This document shows positions 17,816 to 24,707 of a DNA stretch of 64,000 bases, piece by piece. Position 1 is the stretch's first letter. Every line of letters starts with the position of its first letter. A program made the position numbers and the translations under genes. The stretch covers positions 1,005-65,004 of the forward strand of contig JAGWBI010000006.1 of the NCBI GenBank assembly GCA_021295965.1. Reading direction: 5' to 3'. The stretch is from Dehalococcoidia bacterium. GTDB taxonomy: Bacteria > Chloroflexota > Dehalococcoidia > Lucifugimonadales > UBA3495. Under the pieces are notes generated by a model. It was not told where the DNA came from, did not search any database, and saw nothing but the letters and a program-made list of their open reading frames with translations.

Positions 17816-18289
17816 ATGATCAATCGCGATGAACGCCGGCCAAACTGGCGGTTTTTCGACGGGGCGGTGTCCATCAGCGTCAGTATGTGGTTTGCAATCG
17901 CGCTTCACCAATGCGCTGCGTGCTACGGGTGGCCAGTGCTGGGTTTCCTCAGTAGGCTGGCCGCCGACGCAACTGGGATTATAATAGTGGCAACGGCGCT
18001 GCTGTTCCCTACGGCGGCGTTGCTGTACGGAGGTATCGCGATGTTCTTCGCCGCCAAAGACACTGTTGAACGATGGGCAAGAGCCAAAGATGAAAAGGCC
18101 ATTGCCAAGGGCTTGAAACAGGGCTTGAAACAGGGCTTGGAACAGGGCCTGGAGCAGGGCCTGGAGCAGGGCCTGGCGAGAGGCCGCAAGGAGGAACGGG
18201 AACGCATCGCTGCGTTGTTGAAGGAGCACGATGTGCGACTCCCGCCCGAAATCCTCAGCCAAATGAACGGCGACGGCGGATCAGCATAG
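17816..18289 (+). CDS. Two-helix membrane protein with GL[KE]Q tandem repeat (family member 1)
   Basis: A 157-residue protein unknown to me. After RPNWRFFDGAVSISVSM it has two hydrophobic segments (about residues 18-38 and 54-80), then a charged helix, five tetrapeptides GLKQ/GLEQ plus GLAR at residues 99-122, and a tail R-K-E-E-R-E-R-I-A. The DNA of the tetrapeptides (18110-18181) is a 12-bp tandem repeat. The paralogue at 41668-42099 has almost identical N-terminal DNA but a different tetrapeptide repeat (EGRR). The GLxQ type of helix also occurs in PD-(D/E)xK transposase-like (Rpn) proteins, but no nuclease domain is present here. Probably a small membrane-anchored coiled-coil protein. Confidence 0.6.
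   Translation: MINRDERRPNWRFFDGAVSISVSMWFAIALHQCAACYGWPVLGFLSRLAADATGIIIVATALLFPTAALLYGGIAMFFAAKDTVERWARAKDEKAIAKGLKQGLKQGLEQGLEQGLEQGLARGRKEERERIAALLKEHDVRLPPEILSQMNGDGGSA
18110..18181 (+). repeat. 12-bp tandem repeat within coding sequence
   Basis: Six units of the type GGCTTGAAACAG / GGCCTGGAGCAG encode GLKQ, GLKQ, GLEQ, GLEQ, GLEQ and GLAR. Because the period is 12, copy-number change would keep the frame. Confidence 0.85.
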
Positions 18290-18389
18290 CTGGACTGACG
18301 TCGAGTTGGTCCATTCAACCGAAATTACTGTGTTTTCATGTTGGCGACGATAGTAGAGGCAACCAATTGCACAACCTCTGGCGCATCGA

Positions 18390-18902
18390 TCACTGCGCTG
18401 GCTGGGACAACTCATCTATAAATTCCAGGCCCGGCAGCTTGGACAATTCCTGCGGCGGCATCTTGACCTTGCCCGACCGGCTGCCCGCTCCCAGGATTAT
18501 GTAGTCCATCTCAAGCAGCCGGTCGCAGGCGTAAATCGGCAGGCCATCGGGCAACGCCAGCGCGGTTACTCCGCCGATCATCATGCCCGTTAGTTCCATC
18601 GTTTCTTCTGCGGAGGCGAAGGACGCTCGGGACACCCCCATCAGGTGGCGCACCCGGCGGTTCACGTCCAAACGGTCGCTGGCGCGGACGATGCAAGCGG
18701 AAAATGCTGCCGCCCCCCGTTTGCTGGCCACGATGATGGTGTTGGCGGAATGTGGCAGGTCGTATCCGTACTGGGCGCAGAAATCGGCGGTGTCTCCATA
18801 CTGGGGATCAATGGCGATCCACTCCCAGTCCTTGATACCCAAGTCAGTCAGCACGGCCCGGACGCGGGCTTCGATGGCTTCGCTATCGGCGAACATATTC
18901 AT
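18390..18902 (-). CDS. YbaK/aminoacyl-tRNA deacylase-like protein
   Basis: A 170-residue protein of the YbaK/ProX fold, which hydrolyses misacylated tRNAs. Recognised segments: the N-terminal helix, HSANTIIVASK.GAAAFSACIV (strand with the conserved lysine), LGVSRASFASAEETMELTGMMIGGVTALAL (equivalent to the family's ..G...G.VSPF) and the terminal ILGAGSRSGKVKMPPQEL. Many stand-alone YbaK proteins deacylate Cys-tRNA-Pro or Ala-tRNA-Pro. The start at 18902 (MNMFADSE) lies five bases after the stop of the upstream MaoC-like gene, so the two are probably translationally coupled. Confidence 0.8.
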   Translation of the reverse strand: MNMFADSEAIEARVRAVLTDLGIKDWEWIAIDPQYGDTADFCAQYGYDLPHSANTIIVASKRGAAAFSACIVRASDRLDVNRRVRHLMGVSRASFASAEETMELTGMMIGGVTALALPDGLPIYACDRLLEMDYIILGAGSRSGKVKMPPQELSKLPGLEFIDELSQPAQ

Positions 18903-18907
18903 TTTGG

Positions 18908-19915
18908 TTATCCCACGGTGACGGTGGCGTCGGAGAGGCAGACCAGCTCGTCCCGCTGGTTGGTTCCGCGAATGCGGCACTGAACCTTGCGCTGACCATA
19001 GAGATTGCCGCCGGATCCGGTAACTTCTCCGGAGAACGTCACCACGTCACCGGCGCGGAAAGGCGTGATGGCCCGCATCACCAGGTTGCCGCCGTTGTAA
19101 AGAGCCTCCGGCGGAAAATTCAGGCCCAGGAACCGGTCAACGTAGGACATGGTGGCCGGGCCGGCGTTCACGGCGCCGCCGAATATGTTCTGACGGGCAA
19201 ACTCCTCGTCGGTGTGGATATTGCTCTCGCTGGGTCGGCCGGCCAGGCGCTGGGCGTTTTTGCGCAGGATGTTCTCGGTGCTTTCACCAACCGCCAGGGT
19301 GCGCGGCAAGGGCGTGCCGACGTGGGCCTGCTCCCAGGTGAGAAACTGCGCCGCGTCGGGAATGGCAGAAGCATCGGCAGCGGCCGGCGTGCCATCGGAG
19401 AGTTCGGGAACCGAACGCTGTCCAGCGGAGTACTCGAAAATGCAGGTGTAGTCATAGCTGGCGACCACCGCCCCGGCTTCGTCAAACGCGGAAACGCGGA
19501 AGGTCACGAACTTGCTGCCGCGACGCTCGTACTTCTGGTAAACGCGCCGGTTCCCCGTAAGGGTTTCTCCGGCGTACACCGGGCGATACCAGCGAATCTC
19601 GCACTTGGCGAACGGCGTCTGCCTTCGTGCGGTGGTGGAACGCTCCTGGGCGACTAACCCGTTGGCCTCCGCGATTTCGTCCCGCAGCAGAGGCGCGTAG
19701 GTCAACGCCATGGTGGGCATTGCCATCATCCGTCCCCCGGCCTGTTGCGGCGACGGCATCAGGTAGCGCGGATCGGGGTTCTGGGCGCAGGCAGCGTACT
19801 CGGCGATATGCTCCGCCGACAGCGTGACCTGGGTGGACGGACCGGCCTGGCCAACGCGGACGGCGTCGTAGGTCCAAAGGCGTTCTTCAGTTGCAGTGGC
19901 GTTTGATTGGGTCAT
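18908..19915 (-). CDS. Double-hotdog MaoC/FAS1-like acyl dehydratase
   Basis: A 335-residue protein made of two hotdog domains. The first (to about residue 170) resembles the N-terminal MaoC-like domain (CAQNPDPRYL... ERSTTARRQTPFAKCEIRWYRPVYAGETLTGNRRVYQKYERRGSKFVTF). The second contains the hydratase-like NIHTDEEFARQNIFGGAVNAGPATMSYVDRFL, where the D/H residues are near the hydratase-2 motif. It likely hydrates or dehydrates an enoyl thioester. It precedes the YbaK-like gene by five bases. Confidence 0.82.
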   Translation of the reverse strand: MTQSNATATEERLWTYDAVRVGQAGPSTQVTLSAEHIAEYAACAQNPDPRYLMPSPQQAGGRMMAMPTMALTYAPLLRDEIAEANGLVAQERSTTARRQTPFAKCEIRWYRPVYAGETLTGNRRVYQKYERRGSKFVTFRVSAFDEAGAVVASYDYTCIFEYSAGQRSVPELSDGTPAAADASAIPDAAQFLTWEQAHVGTPLPRTLAVGESTENILRKNAQRLAGRPSESNIHTDEEFARQNIFGGAVNAGPATMSYVDRFLGLNFPPEALYNGGNLVMRAITPFRAGDVVTFSGEVTGSGGNLYGQRKVQCRIRGTNQRDELVCLSDATVTVG

Positions 19916-19999
19916 GGTTGGGCGCGGCCTCCTGGAGACTTACGGCATTATACCCGGCATCCGCCGCGGCGATGTTCTCCGAGAAGCGGCGGGAGCCGG

Positions 20000-20380
20000 C
20001 TAAATTGACACATTGCGGTGGCTTTGCAGATGGTTCAGCAAAACCGCTGTATCTTCACGCAACCGGCACTCCCAAACTATAAACACCGTCCAGCCCAGTT
20101 CATGCAACTTGGCGAGATTGGCCGCGTCGCGTGCCAGGTTGCCGTCCAACTTTCGATTCCAGAACTCCATGTTGGTAGCGGGGCGGCGTTGCCCTTTGCG
20201 GCAATCATGGCCGTGCCAGAAACAGCCCTGCACCAGCACGGCGGTTTGGTAACGGCGTAACACCAAATCGGGCGCGCCGGGCAACTTGCGGACATTCAGC
20301 CGGTAGCGAAAGCCCGCGCTCCATAGGGCCTGTCGAACATACCGCTCCGCCGCAGTGCCCCAGTTGCGAACACGGGACAT
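20000..20380 (-). CDS. vsr: Very short patch repair endonuclease (Vsr)
   Basis: A 126-residue Vsr-type nuclease, which nicks at T:G mismatches formed by deamination of 5-methylcytosine. It retains MSRVRNWGTAAE, the catalytic-Asp segment GAPDLVLRRYQTAVLVQGCFWHGHDC and the later DGNLARDAANLAKLHELGWTVFIVWECRL. The N-terminus is about 15 residues shorter than most Vsr proteins if it starts at ATG 20380, which follows GGGGTGA overlapping the stop of the HNH gene. Vsr normally partners a Dcm-type methylase; the only one nearby (23175-23579) looks dead. Confidence 0.88.
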   Translation of the reverse strand: MSRVRNWGTAAERYVRQALWSAGFRYRLNVRKLPGAPDLVLRRYQTAVLVQGCFWHGHDCRKGQRRPATNMEFWNRKLDGNLARDAANLAKLHELGWTVFIVWECRLREDTAVLLNHLQSHRNVSI

Positions 20381-20390
20381 CGTCAGTTGC

Positions 20391-21161
20391 TCACCCCTGA
20401 AAGATACGCTCGCGGTGATAGGCCAAGAAATCCCGATGTGGCGCGAATTTTTCCGGCAGTCGAATCGGTTGCCCATCATAGGCAGCAATGGACGTTGAGA
20501 AAAACTTGCCACCGATAGCGGTATGCTCATGTGACACTCGAATGGTCATGTCGTCTTGAATAGTCAGCAACCCGGCGTCAAATGCCTTGTGGTGCAATAC
20601 TGACAGCAAAAGGCCGTTGCGGGGATTTGTCCGGTTCGCCCTGTCGTGTTGCCATGGGACGATATGGCTGGCCTGGAGCAGTGTAGGAATCGCAAGCCCG
20701 GTGATGCAGCATTGTTCGTTATATGCGCTCATAATTGCCGCTCGGAAGAACCGCTGCCCGATGCGAATAGTGGCCTGTACAACCCGGTCTTCGCCAATAG
20801 GCACGTCGTAATAGTTTGGCATGACCTGTTCGACAGTAGGCTCTGGCATTGCCTCCGTTGCCAGCAGGGCCTGTTCGCACTCGACGGCAAAGCGATCCCA
20901 ATCGCTGGTCATTTCCTCCCACATCGCGCGGTCGTTGGCGGATGCAGCCCGCAGCCCCTTATGGCCCTTGGACGTAACCGCAGGGTCCAGACTGGCGATG
21001 TTGTCCATCTTCATTGACAAGGCCGCCGGCGTCCTGCCAATAGCGGCGGCCACCCGAATGATGTCCGGGTGCCGCGAGTTGATCCTGGAAAACGGAATCC
21101 GGCAATACATCGCAAACGCCACCAACAATTGCTGGCGCGTCCAGTTAGTTCGGGGGGGCAT
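20391..21161 (-). CDS. HNH endonuclease, restriction-like
   Basis: A 256-residue protein with a C-terminal HNH nuclease: CCITGLAIPTLLQASHIVPW, then RANRTNPRNGLLLSVLHHKAFDAGLLTI, the zinc-less beta-beta-alpha metal arrangement of type II and McrA-like enzymes. The N-terminal 90 residues (RQQLLVAFAMYCRIPFSRINSRHPDIIRVAAAIGRTPAALSMKM) form a helix-turn-helix-like recognition domain. Its stop overlaps the vsr ribosome binding site. Probably the nuclease of a degraded restriction-modification system. The 130 bp upstream are extremely AT-rich. Confidence 0.85.
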   Translation of the reverse strand: MPPRTNWTRQQLLVAFAMYCRIPFSRINSRHPDIIRVAAAIGRTPAALSMKMDNIASLDPAVTSKGHKGLRAASANDRAMWEEMTSDWDRFAVECEQALLATEAMPEPTVEQVMPNYYDVPIGEDRVVQATIRIGQRFFRAAIMSAYNEQCCITGLAIPTLLQASHIVPWQHDRANRTNPRNGLLLSVLHHKAFDAGLLTIQDDMTIRVSHEHTAIGGKFFSTSIAAYDGQPIRLPEKFAPHRDFLAYHRERIFQG

Positions 21162-21274
21162 AATAAACGTTCACATAACACCAACGATCTGACCATTGCA
21201 TAACTATTGGTGACATTGATTTTGTTATATTTCGTATTGTCAATAGTAATATAATCTCTGTAAATATAAAGAAT
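21162..21274. other. AT-rich spacer upstream of the HNH gene
   Basis: More than two thirds A/T in a GC-rich genome, with ACTATTG ... CAATAGT as an inverted repeat of about 7 bp. A TTGACA hexamer is present on the minus strand near 21235-21240, so this is likely the promoter region of HNH-vsr, although no good -10 box at 17 bp spacing is evident. Confidence 0.5.
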
Positions 21275-21291
21275 ATGCTATTTCATAGCAT
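21275..21291 (-). terminator. Hairpin terminator after the ASCH-like gene
   Basis: ATGCTAT and ATAGCAT (7 bp, three-base loop) directly follow the stop of the minus-strand ASCH-like gene, and on that strand are followed by ATTCTTTATATTT. Confidence 0.6.
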
Positions 21292-21776
21292 CAAGTGCAT
21301 TTCTGTGTTAATGAAGTGAAGGCTACGTCATTAAGATATTGAAAGCTTTGTGGGGGATGCTCAATACCTATTTCAGGCAAATACATTTCCGTAGTGAATG
21401 GAATGAACTTTCGGATCACAATTGCGGTTGCTGTGAGTAGCCCTTCAAGGTATGCGAAAAGTGCTTCGCGGGTTATACCACCTTTGTCTCCGTGGTCGTA
21501 CCACAGAGCAGCCGGCGTGTCCCTTACAACCCGTTCTACCTCGCAGACGCCTATTAGCCGTTTTACGGGTGTTGTCGAGTAAATCACGATATGGCTTATT
21601 ATCCTCGCAAAAGGGCGTCGCCGGAACTCCACGCTTTTTTCCCCCTTCCTGATGAGGTCCACGTAACGAGGATGAATTGACAGCAGCGCTACAGATCCTT
21701 CTTGTCGATGTTGGCCTCCAGCCAAACGTTTCCCTCGGGCGGCACCTTCATGATTGATTGAGTCGGTGCCTGCCAT
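21291..21776 (-). CDS. ASCH/PUA-like domain protein
   Basis: About 110-160 residues. The recognisable part begins at SVALLSIHPRYVDLIRKGEKSVEFRRRPF, the opening of ASCH (PUA-superfamily) proteins, followed by strands HIVIYSTTPVKRLIGVCEVERV and the terminal FIPFTTEMYLPEIGI. Such domains bind RNA or modified nucleotides. The annotated ATG at 21776 overlaps the EVE-like frame by 88 bases and gives an odd N-terminal stretch. A TTG at about 21730, preceded by GAGGG, is a better start and would overlap by about 40 bases. It ends at a hairpin. Confidence 0.6.
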   Translation of the reverse strand: MAGTDSINHEGAARGKRLAGGQHRQEGSVALLSIHPRYVDLIRKGEKSVEFRRRPFARIISHIVIYSTTPVKRLIGVCEVERVVRDTPAALWYDHGDKGGITREALFAYLEGLLTATAIVIRKFIPFTTEMYLPEIGIEHPPQSFQYLNDVAFTSLTQKCT

Positions 21777-22288
21777 ACTTGTGCCTCCCTCAGTTGTGCG
21801 TCTGTTGGTCCGGACCTCAAGATGCGAGATTGGCGAAATAATATCGCAAGTACTTCCCTGTTGCCGTCTTCGGTCATATCCCGTATTTGGTCGGGCGAGT
21901 ACACGCTTCGTTTGCCCACGTAGTCAGAGATTGCTTCGTGTGATTTTGACACCAAGGTGCTTTCTGCAATGCCAACGACCGTTAGCCTCCTGCGGTCGTG
22001 TGACCGGTAGAAGCACAGGATGTCCCCGGGCTTTATTTGTCTGTTGCCGCCCCGTGACAGGTAGGCTTTCTGGATGCTGTTGCCAGCAGGCAACAACGTG
22101 CCAAGCTCCCTCAGTTGTCCCTGTTGGTCTGCTTCAGGGAACAATATTTTGTGGAATTTGGGTTCTATTGGCACTATGAACCGCTGAACGTTGGTTGCGT
22201 AGTGCCATGGCCCATATTTCACGTGGTAATCCAGAGTGTCTAGCGCCTCTGACGTCGCCTCCTGCGGCGTCAGGGACTTCACCATCAC
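21689..22288 (-). CDS. EVE/PUA-like domain (C-terminal part of PIN-GNAT-EVE, -1 frame)
   Basis: 199 residues if started within the frame (GTG 22288 or ATG 22285), but the same frame is open upstream to 22372 and encodes the missing tail of the GNAT domain (HGFPKVPNIADFLDNYGFF...GELVMVKSL). The main body has YHVKYGPWHYATNVQRFIVPI, RQIKPGDILCFYRSHDRRRLTVVGIAEST and HEAISDYVGKRSVYS, an EVE-like (PUA superfamily) pattern. I read it as the third domain of one polypeptide, separated by a -1 frameshift from 22351-23181. Alternatively it is an independently translated protein; no good ribosome binding site is present. Confidence 0.6.
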   Translation of the reverse strand: MMVKSLTPQEATSEALDTLDYHVKYGPWHYATNVQRFIVPIEPKFHKILFPEADQQGQLRELGTLLPAGNSIQKAYLSRGGNRQIKPGDILCFYRSHDRRRLTVVGIAESTLVSKSHEAISDYVGKRSVYSPDQIRDMTEDGNREVLAILFRQSRILRSGPTDAQLREAQVWQAPTQSIMKVPPEGNVWLEANIDKKDL

Positions 22289-22350
22289 CAGTTCACCCAG
22301 TCCGGTTCGTTCGTCGGTGCAGAAGAAGCCGTAGTTGTCTAGGAAGTCCG

Positions 22351-23181
22351 CTATGTTTGGTACTTTGGGAAAGCCGTGACGTACGCTGAGGCAGCTTGAT
22401 TCGCGTAGGCGTAGTCAAAAACCGATTTCAGCAATAGTTCGCCGTACCGCATCCCTGGGTACTGCTCCGAAACCTTGAACAAGCACACCTTGAGGGTTTT
22501 GCCGCCCGGTCCGTACTCCGGAGGTTCTTCCCACTTGACGATAGTCAGGGCGGCCAAGCGCCCGTCTCGCTCTACGGTCCAGCACGTCCTGTGCTCCGTT
22601 TTGCATTTCTGCAACCAATTGTCGAAACCGGAGTAATCCGCCCTCAACGTGTCGAATATTGGGTCTCCAGCGTCCAGCGTGTGCGCCACTGTTCCTAGCG
22701 GTAGTAGAGCAATATCCGCAGGTTGCGGCGCGATGGCTCGGAGATAAGCAACAGCGTCCTCAATACGTGCGACTCGCTCACCCAGTCCAAGCCGTCGCGC
22801 CTTCTTGTGAATGTTGCCGTCTTCAGTGACCAGCAGATTCACCGCATCCCCTAACACGGCCGCTAATATGTGATGATCTACCCAGTCATTGCTTCCCTGT
22901 TGTGGGTTACCGCATTGCAAAGCGATTTCAAGTTGAATGCGTGGGGGTTCAGGAAGAGCGGGATGATTGGATGTGATCATTCGCCGCCATTCCCTGCTAG
23001 ACCGGTCCGGCACGTTCGCGAAGTCGTACTGCATAGCCAGCGAGTGGTAGTGGGTCGTGTGCCCGTGCTCGTTGGCCAGCCGGAGCAAGGCTCGTGCAGC
23101 TTCGGCAGTCGGTTCGGGTGTCTTACCTAGATCGGGGTAAGCGGAGATAAGGATGTTGGAGTCCAGCAGGATGTTTAACAT
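22351..23181 (-). CDS. PIN domain - GNAT acetyltransferase fusion (0 frame part)
   Basis: 276 residues. The PIN domain occupies about 1-130: D7 in LLDSNILISAY, an acidic helix at EAARALLRLANEH, and VDHHILAAVLGDAVNLLVTEDGNI with the third Asp pair. The GNAT domain follows (about 165 to the end): TEHRTCWTVERDGRLAALTIVKW then YPGMRYGELLLKSVFDYAYANQAASAYVTAFPK, the acetyl-CoA loop and helix. The frame ends just after the beta-6 strand TAFPK, which is too early for a GNAT fold; the continuation is in the -1 frame. The ATG 23181 overlaps the stop of the truncated methyltransferase. PIN domains cut RNA; GNAT toxins acetylate aminoacyl-tRNA; the combination suggests an RNA-targeting toxin or defence effector. 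Confidence 0.72.
   Translation of the reverse strand: MLNILLDSNILISAYPDLGKTPEPTAEAARALLRLANEHGHTTHYHSLAMQYDFANVPDRSSREWRRMITSNHPALPEPPRIQLEIALQCGNPQQGSNDWVDHHILAAVLGDAVNLLVTEDGNIHKKARRLGLGERVARIEDAVAYLRAIAPQPADIALLPLGTVAHTLDAGDPIFDTLRADYSGFDNWLQKCKTEHRTCWTVERDGRLAALTIVKWEEPPEYGPGGKTLKVCLFKVSEQYPGMRYGELLLKSVFDYAYANQAASAYVTAFPKYQT
22366..22372 (-). promoter_or_regulatory. Candidate -1 frameshift heptamer TTTCCCA
   Basis: On the minus strand T-TTC-CCA is in the X-XXY-YYZ phase of the PIN-GNAT frame (TTC is codon 271). Re-pairing to TTT-CCC leads straight into the frame that carries the GNAT tail and the EVE-like domain, giving a 497-residue product. Whether it is programmed or a simple indel cannot be decided from one sequence. 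Confidence 0.45.
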
Positions 23182-23579
23182 GGGCGATAGTCCAGAGACG
23201 CAAAGTCAACGGTCATCCGACGCTGGACGAACTTGGTGAACGATTGGCGTGGCGCGCAAATCGCAAACAGCAAGGGTATGCCTGGGGCCAGATCGCGGTA
23301 CATCGGTATAAGCCATTCCAGATTCTCCGAAACCTTAATCTGCTGCCCCTGTGGATAGTCGTTACTGGCCGGGAACATATCAAGGGCCAGGAACGCCGGA
23401 TCGTCTCCGTCCAGTTTTTCATTCGGGTTGTTCAGCACGTAGGTATCGTGGCAACCCGAGTCCTTGTCAATGCCGGCAATAACGTAGCCGCCGGCATCCA
23501 GCAGGCCGCGGGTGGTGCCGCCGGCTCCGCAGTAGAAATCGACGGCGAGGAACTTGGGTATGTCGAGCGCGTTCAGCAC
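23175..23579 (-). pseudogene. Truncated C5-cytosine DNA methyltransferase with Cys to Arg change
   Basis: 134 residues from a GTG at 23579. Motif I is intact (DFYCGAGGTTRGLLDAGG, residues 14-31), followed by the acidic IDKD and PAFLALDMFPAS. The motif IV loop reads C108-A-P-R111-Q-S where catalytic C5-methyltransferases have A-P-C-Q; the codon CGC is one transition from TGC. After QRRMT the protein ends with an unrelated ten residues exactly where the PIN-GNAT gene begins; the rest (motifs VI-X, target recognition domain) is missing. Inactive by both criteria. It is the remaining part of the partner expected for vsr and the HNH gene. Confidence 0.75.
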
Positions 23580-23618
23580 CTTTATTTGCCAGGTTGGAGG
23601 TTCGGCCTTTTAAACTAT

Positions 23619-23649
23619 ACGACGGCGGGTTAGTCAACCCCGCCGTCGT
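23619..23649 (-). terminator. Strong hairpin after the alpha/beta hydrolase gene
   Basis: ACGACGGCGGG (23619-23629) and CCCGCCGTCGT (23639-23649) make an 11-bp stem. On the minus strand it follows the hydrolase stop and is succeeded by ATAGTTTAAAA, a weak T tract. Confidence 0.55.
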
Positions 23650-23676
23650 CGCTGCTTTTCCAGCCGTCAATCCGGC

Positions 23677-24474
23677 CTACGCCAGGAAGTCCTCCACCAG
23701 GCTCACAAACCGGTCGGTGGCTTCCAGTTCCGGGTGATGGCCGCAATTCTCGATGATCTCCAGGCGGCTGCCGGGGATGCGTCGGTGGTACTCCCGTCCG
23801 GCGCTCACCGGAACGATGGCGTCCTGGTCGCCCCAGACCAGCAGCGTCGGGATCCGCTCCAGGCGGTACACCTGGTGGACCAGACCGGGATCGTGCATGT
23901 AGGGACGCCAGGCCACGCGGCAGGTGGCTTCCATACCGTATTCCCATCGCTCCAGCACGTCCTCCTCCGGCTCAGCCGGGCAGATGGTACGGTACTCCGG
24001 CGTCCCGTCGGGGTCCAGCAGGGAATCGCGGATGTACATGGGCGGCGTGACTTCGAAGATGTCGTAGATCTGTCCTTCCGGCGGGCGTATGCCGCTGGCG
24101 CCCACGAGGATCAGGCGGCGGAACTGCTGAGGACACATGGTCGCCAGCTCGGCGGCCAGCCACCCGCCCAGGGAGAACCCCATCAGATCCGCGCCCTCCA
24201 GGCCCAGCTTGTCCAGCGCGCCCAGGTACCAGATCGCCACGTCGTGGATGCTCATGGACCAGTCCAACTGGTCGGAAGCGCCGCATCCGGGATGGGACGG
24301 AATGTGCAGCGTGTGGTTCTGGGCCAGAGCCTGGTGATACCCGAGCCAGCCGGGATGTCCCAGCTCGTCGTGCAGGATGACCAGCGGACTTCCGGAGCCA
24401 CCGGTGACCACCTCCATGCTGGAACCGGATACCTCGGTGATGCTGGAAGTCCAGGGTTGGGTTGCAGTAGTCAT
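23677..24474 (-). CDS. Alpha/beta fold hydrolase
   Basis: A 265-residue hydrolase with HDELGHPGWLGYH (oxyanion loop region), nucleophile elbow G-F-S-L-G-G in DLMGFSLGGWLAAELA, acid in LLVWGDQDAIVPVSAG and His in ENCGHHPELE, so a complete triad. It resembles meta-cleavage product hydrolases and haloalkane-dehalogenase-type esterases; substrate unknown. ATG 24474 (MTTATQPW). It is divergent from the MFS gene at 24708. Confidence 0.86.
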   Translation of the reverse strand: MTTATQPWTSSITEVSGSSMEVVTGGSGSPLVILHDELGHPGWLGYHQALAQNHTLHIPSHPGCGASDQLDWSMSIHDVAIWYLGALDKLGLEGADLMGFSLGGWLAAELATMCPQQFRRLILVGASGIRPPEGQIYDIFEVTPPMYIRDSLLDPDGTPEYRTICPAEPEEDVLERWEYGMEATCRVAWRPYMHDPGLVHQVYRLERIPTLLVWGDQDAIVPVSAGREYHRRIPGSRLEIIENCGHHPELEATDRFVSLVEDFLA

Positions 24475-24651
24475 ATCGTAAAATGTCCTTCCAAAATCCC
24501 AGGTAGGGAAGCAATGCGCAACGGGAATTCCGCAACATCATAGCCGGCGGCCTAATGTAGCGCAACTGTTCAGAGCAGACGGCGGTGTCCGGACCCCAAT
24601 CCGCCATGTACTCGAAAAGCGCCATCCCCAAATCCGATCATGTTGGGCGTG

Positions 24652-24657
24652 TATAAT
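24652..24657 (+). promoter_or_regulatory. Putative -10 box of the MFS gene
   Basis: TATAAT 56 bases upstream of ATG 24708. Its position argues against the TTG at 24669 as the translation start, because the transcript would begin only a few bases before it. Confidence 0.4.
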
Positions 24658-24707
24658 CGGCGGATGCTTTGCCTCAACCCCGTGTCCGGGCGCCCTCCGA
24701 GCCGCCC

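Noticed and set aside
18110-18181. Tandem repeat as CRISPR-like array
   Set aside because: The 12-bp units are contiguous without spacers and encode a regular peptide.
16481-18262. 593-residue minus-strand frame
   Set aside because: Antisense to the ThDP enzyme and membrane protein; composition is that of a GC-rich shadow frame.
21689-22288. Independent EVE-domain gene
   Set aside because: Kept as a separate coordinate entry, but the frame continues upstream and encodes the missing GNAT tail, so it is more likely part of one polypeptide by frameshift.
24669-24707. TTG start for the MFS transporter
   Set aside because: It lies only 11 bases after a TATAAT box and has no ribosome binding site; ATG 24708 preferred with reservation.
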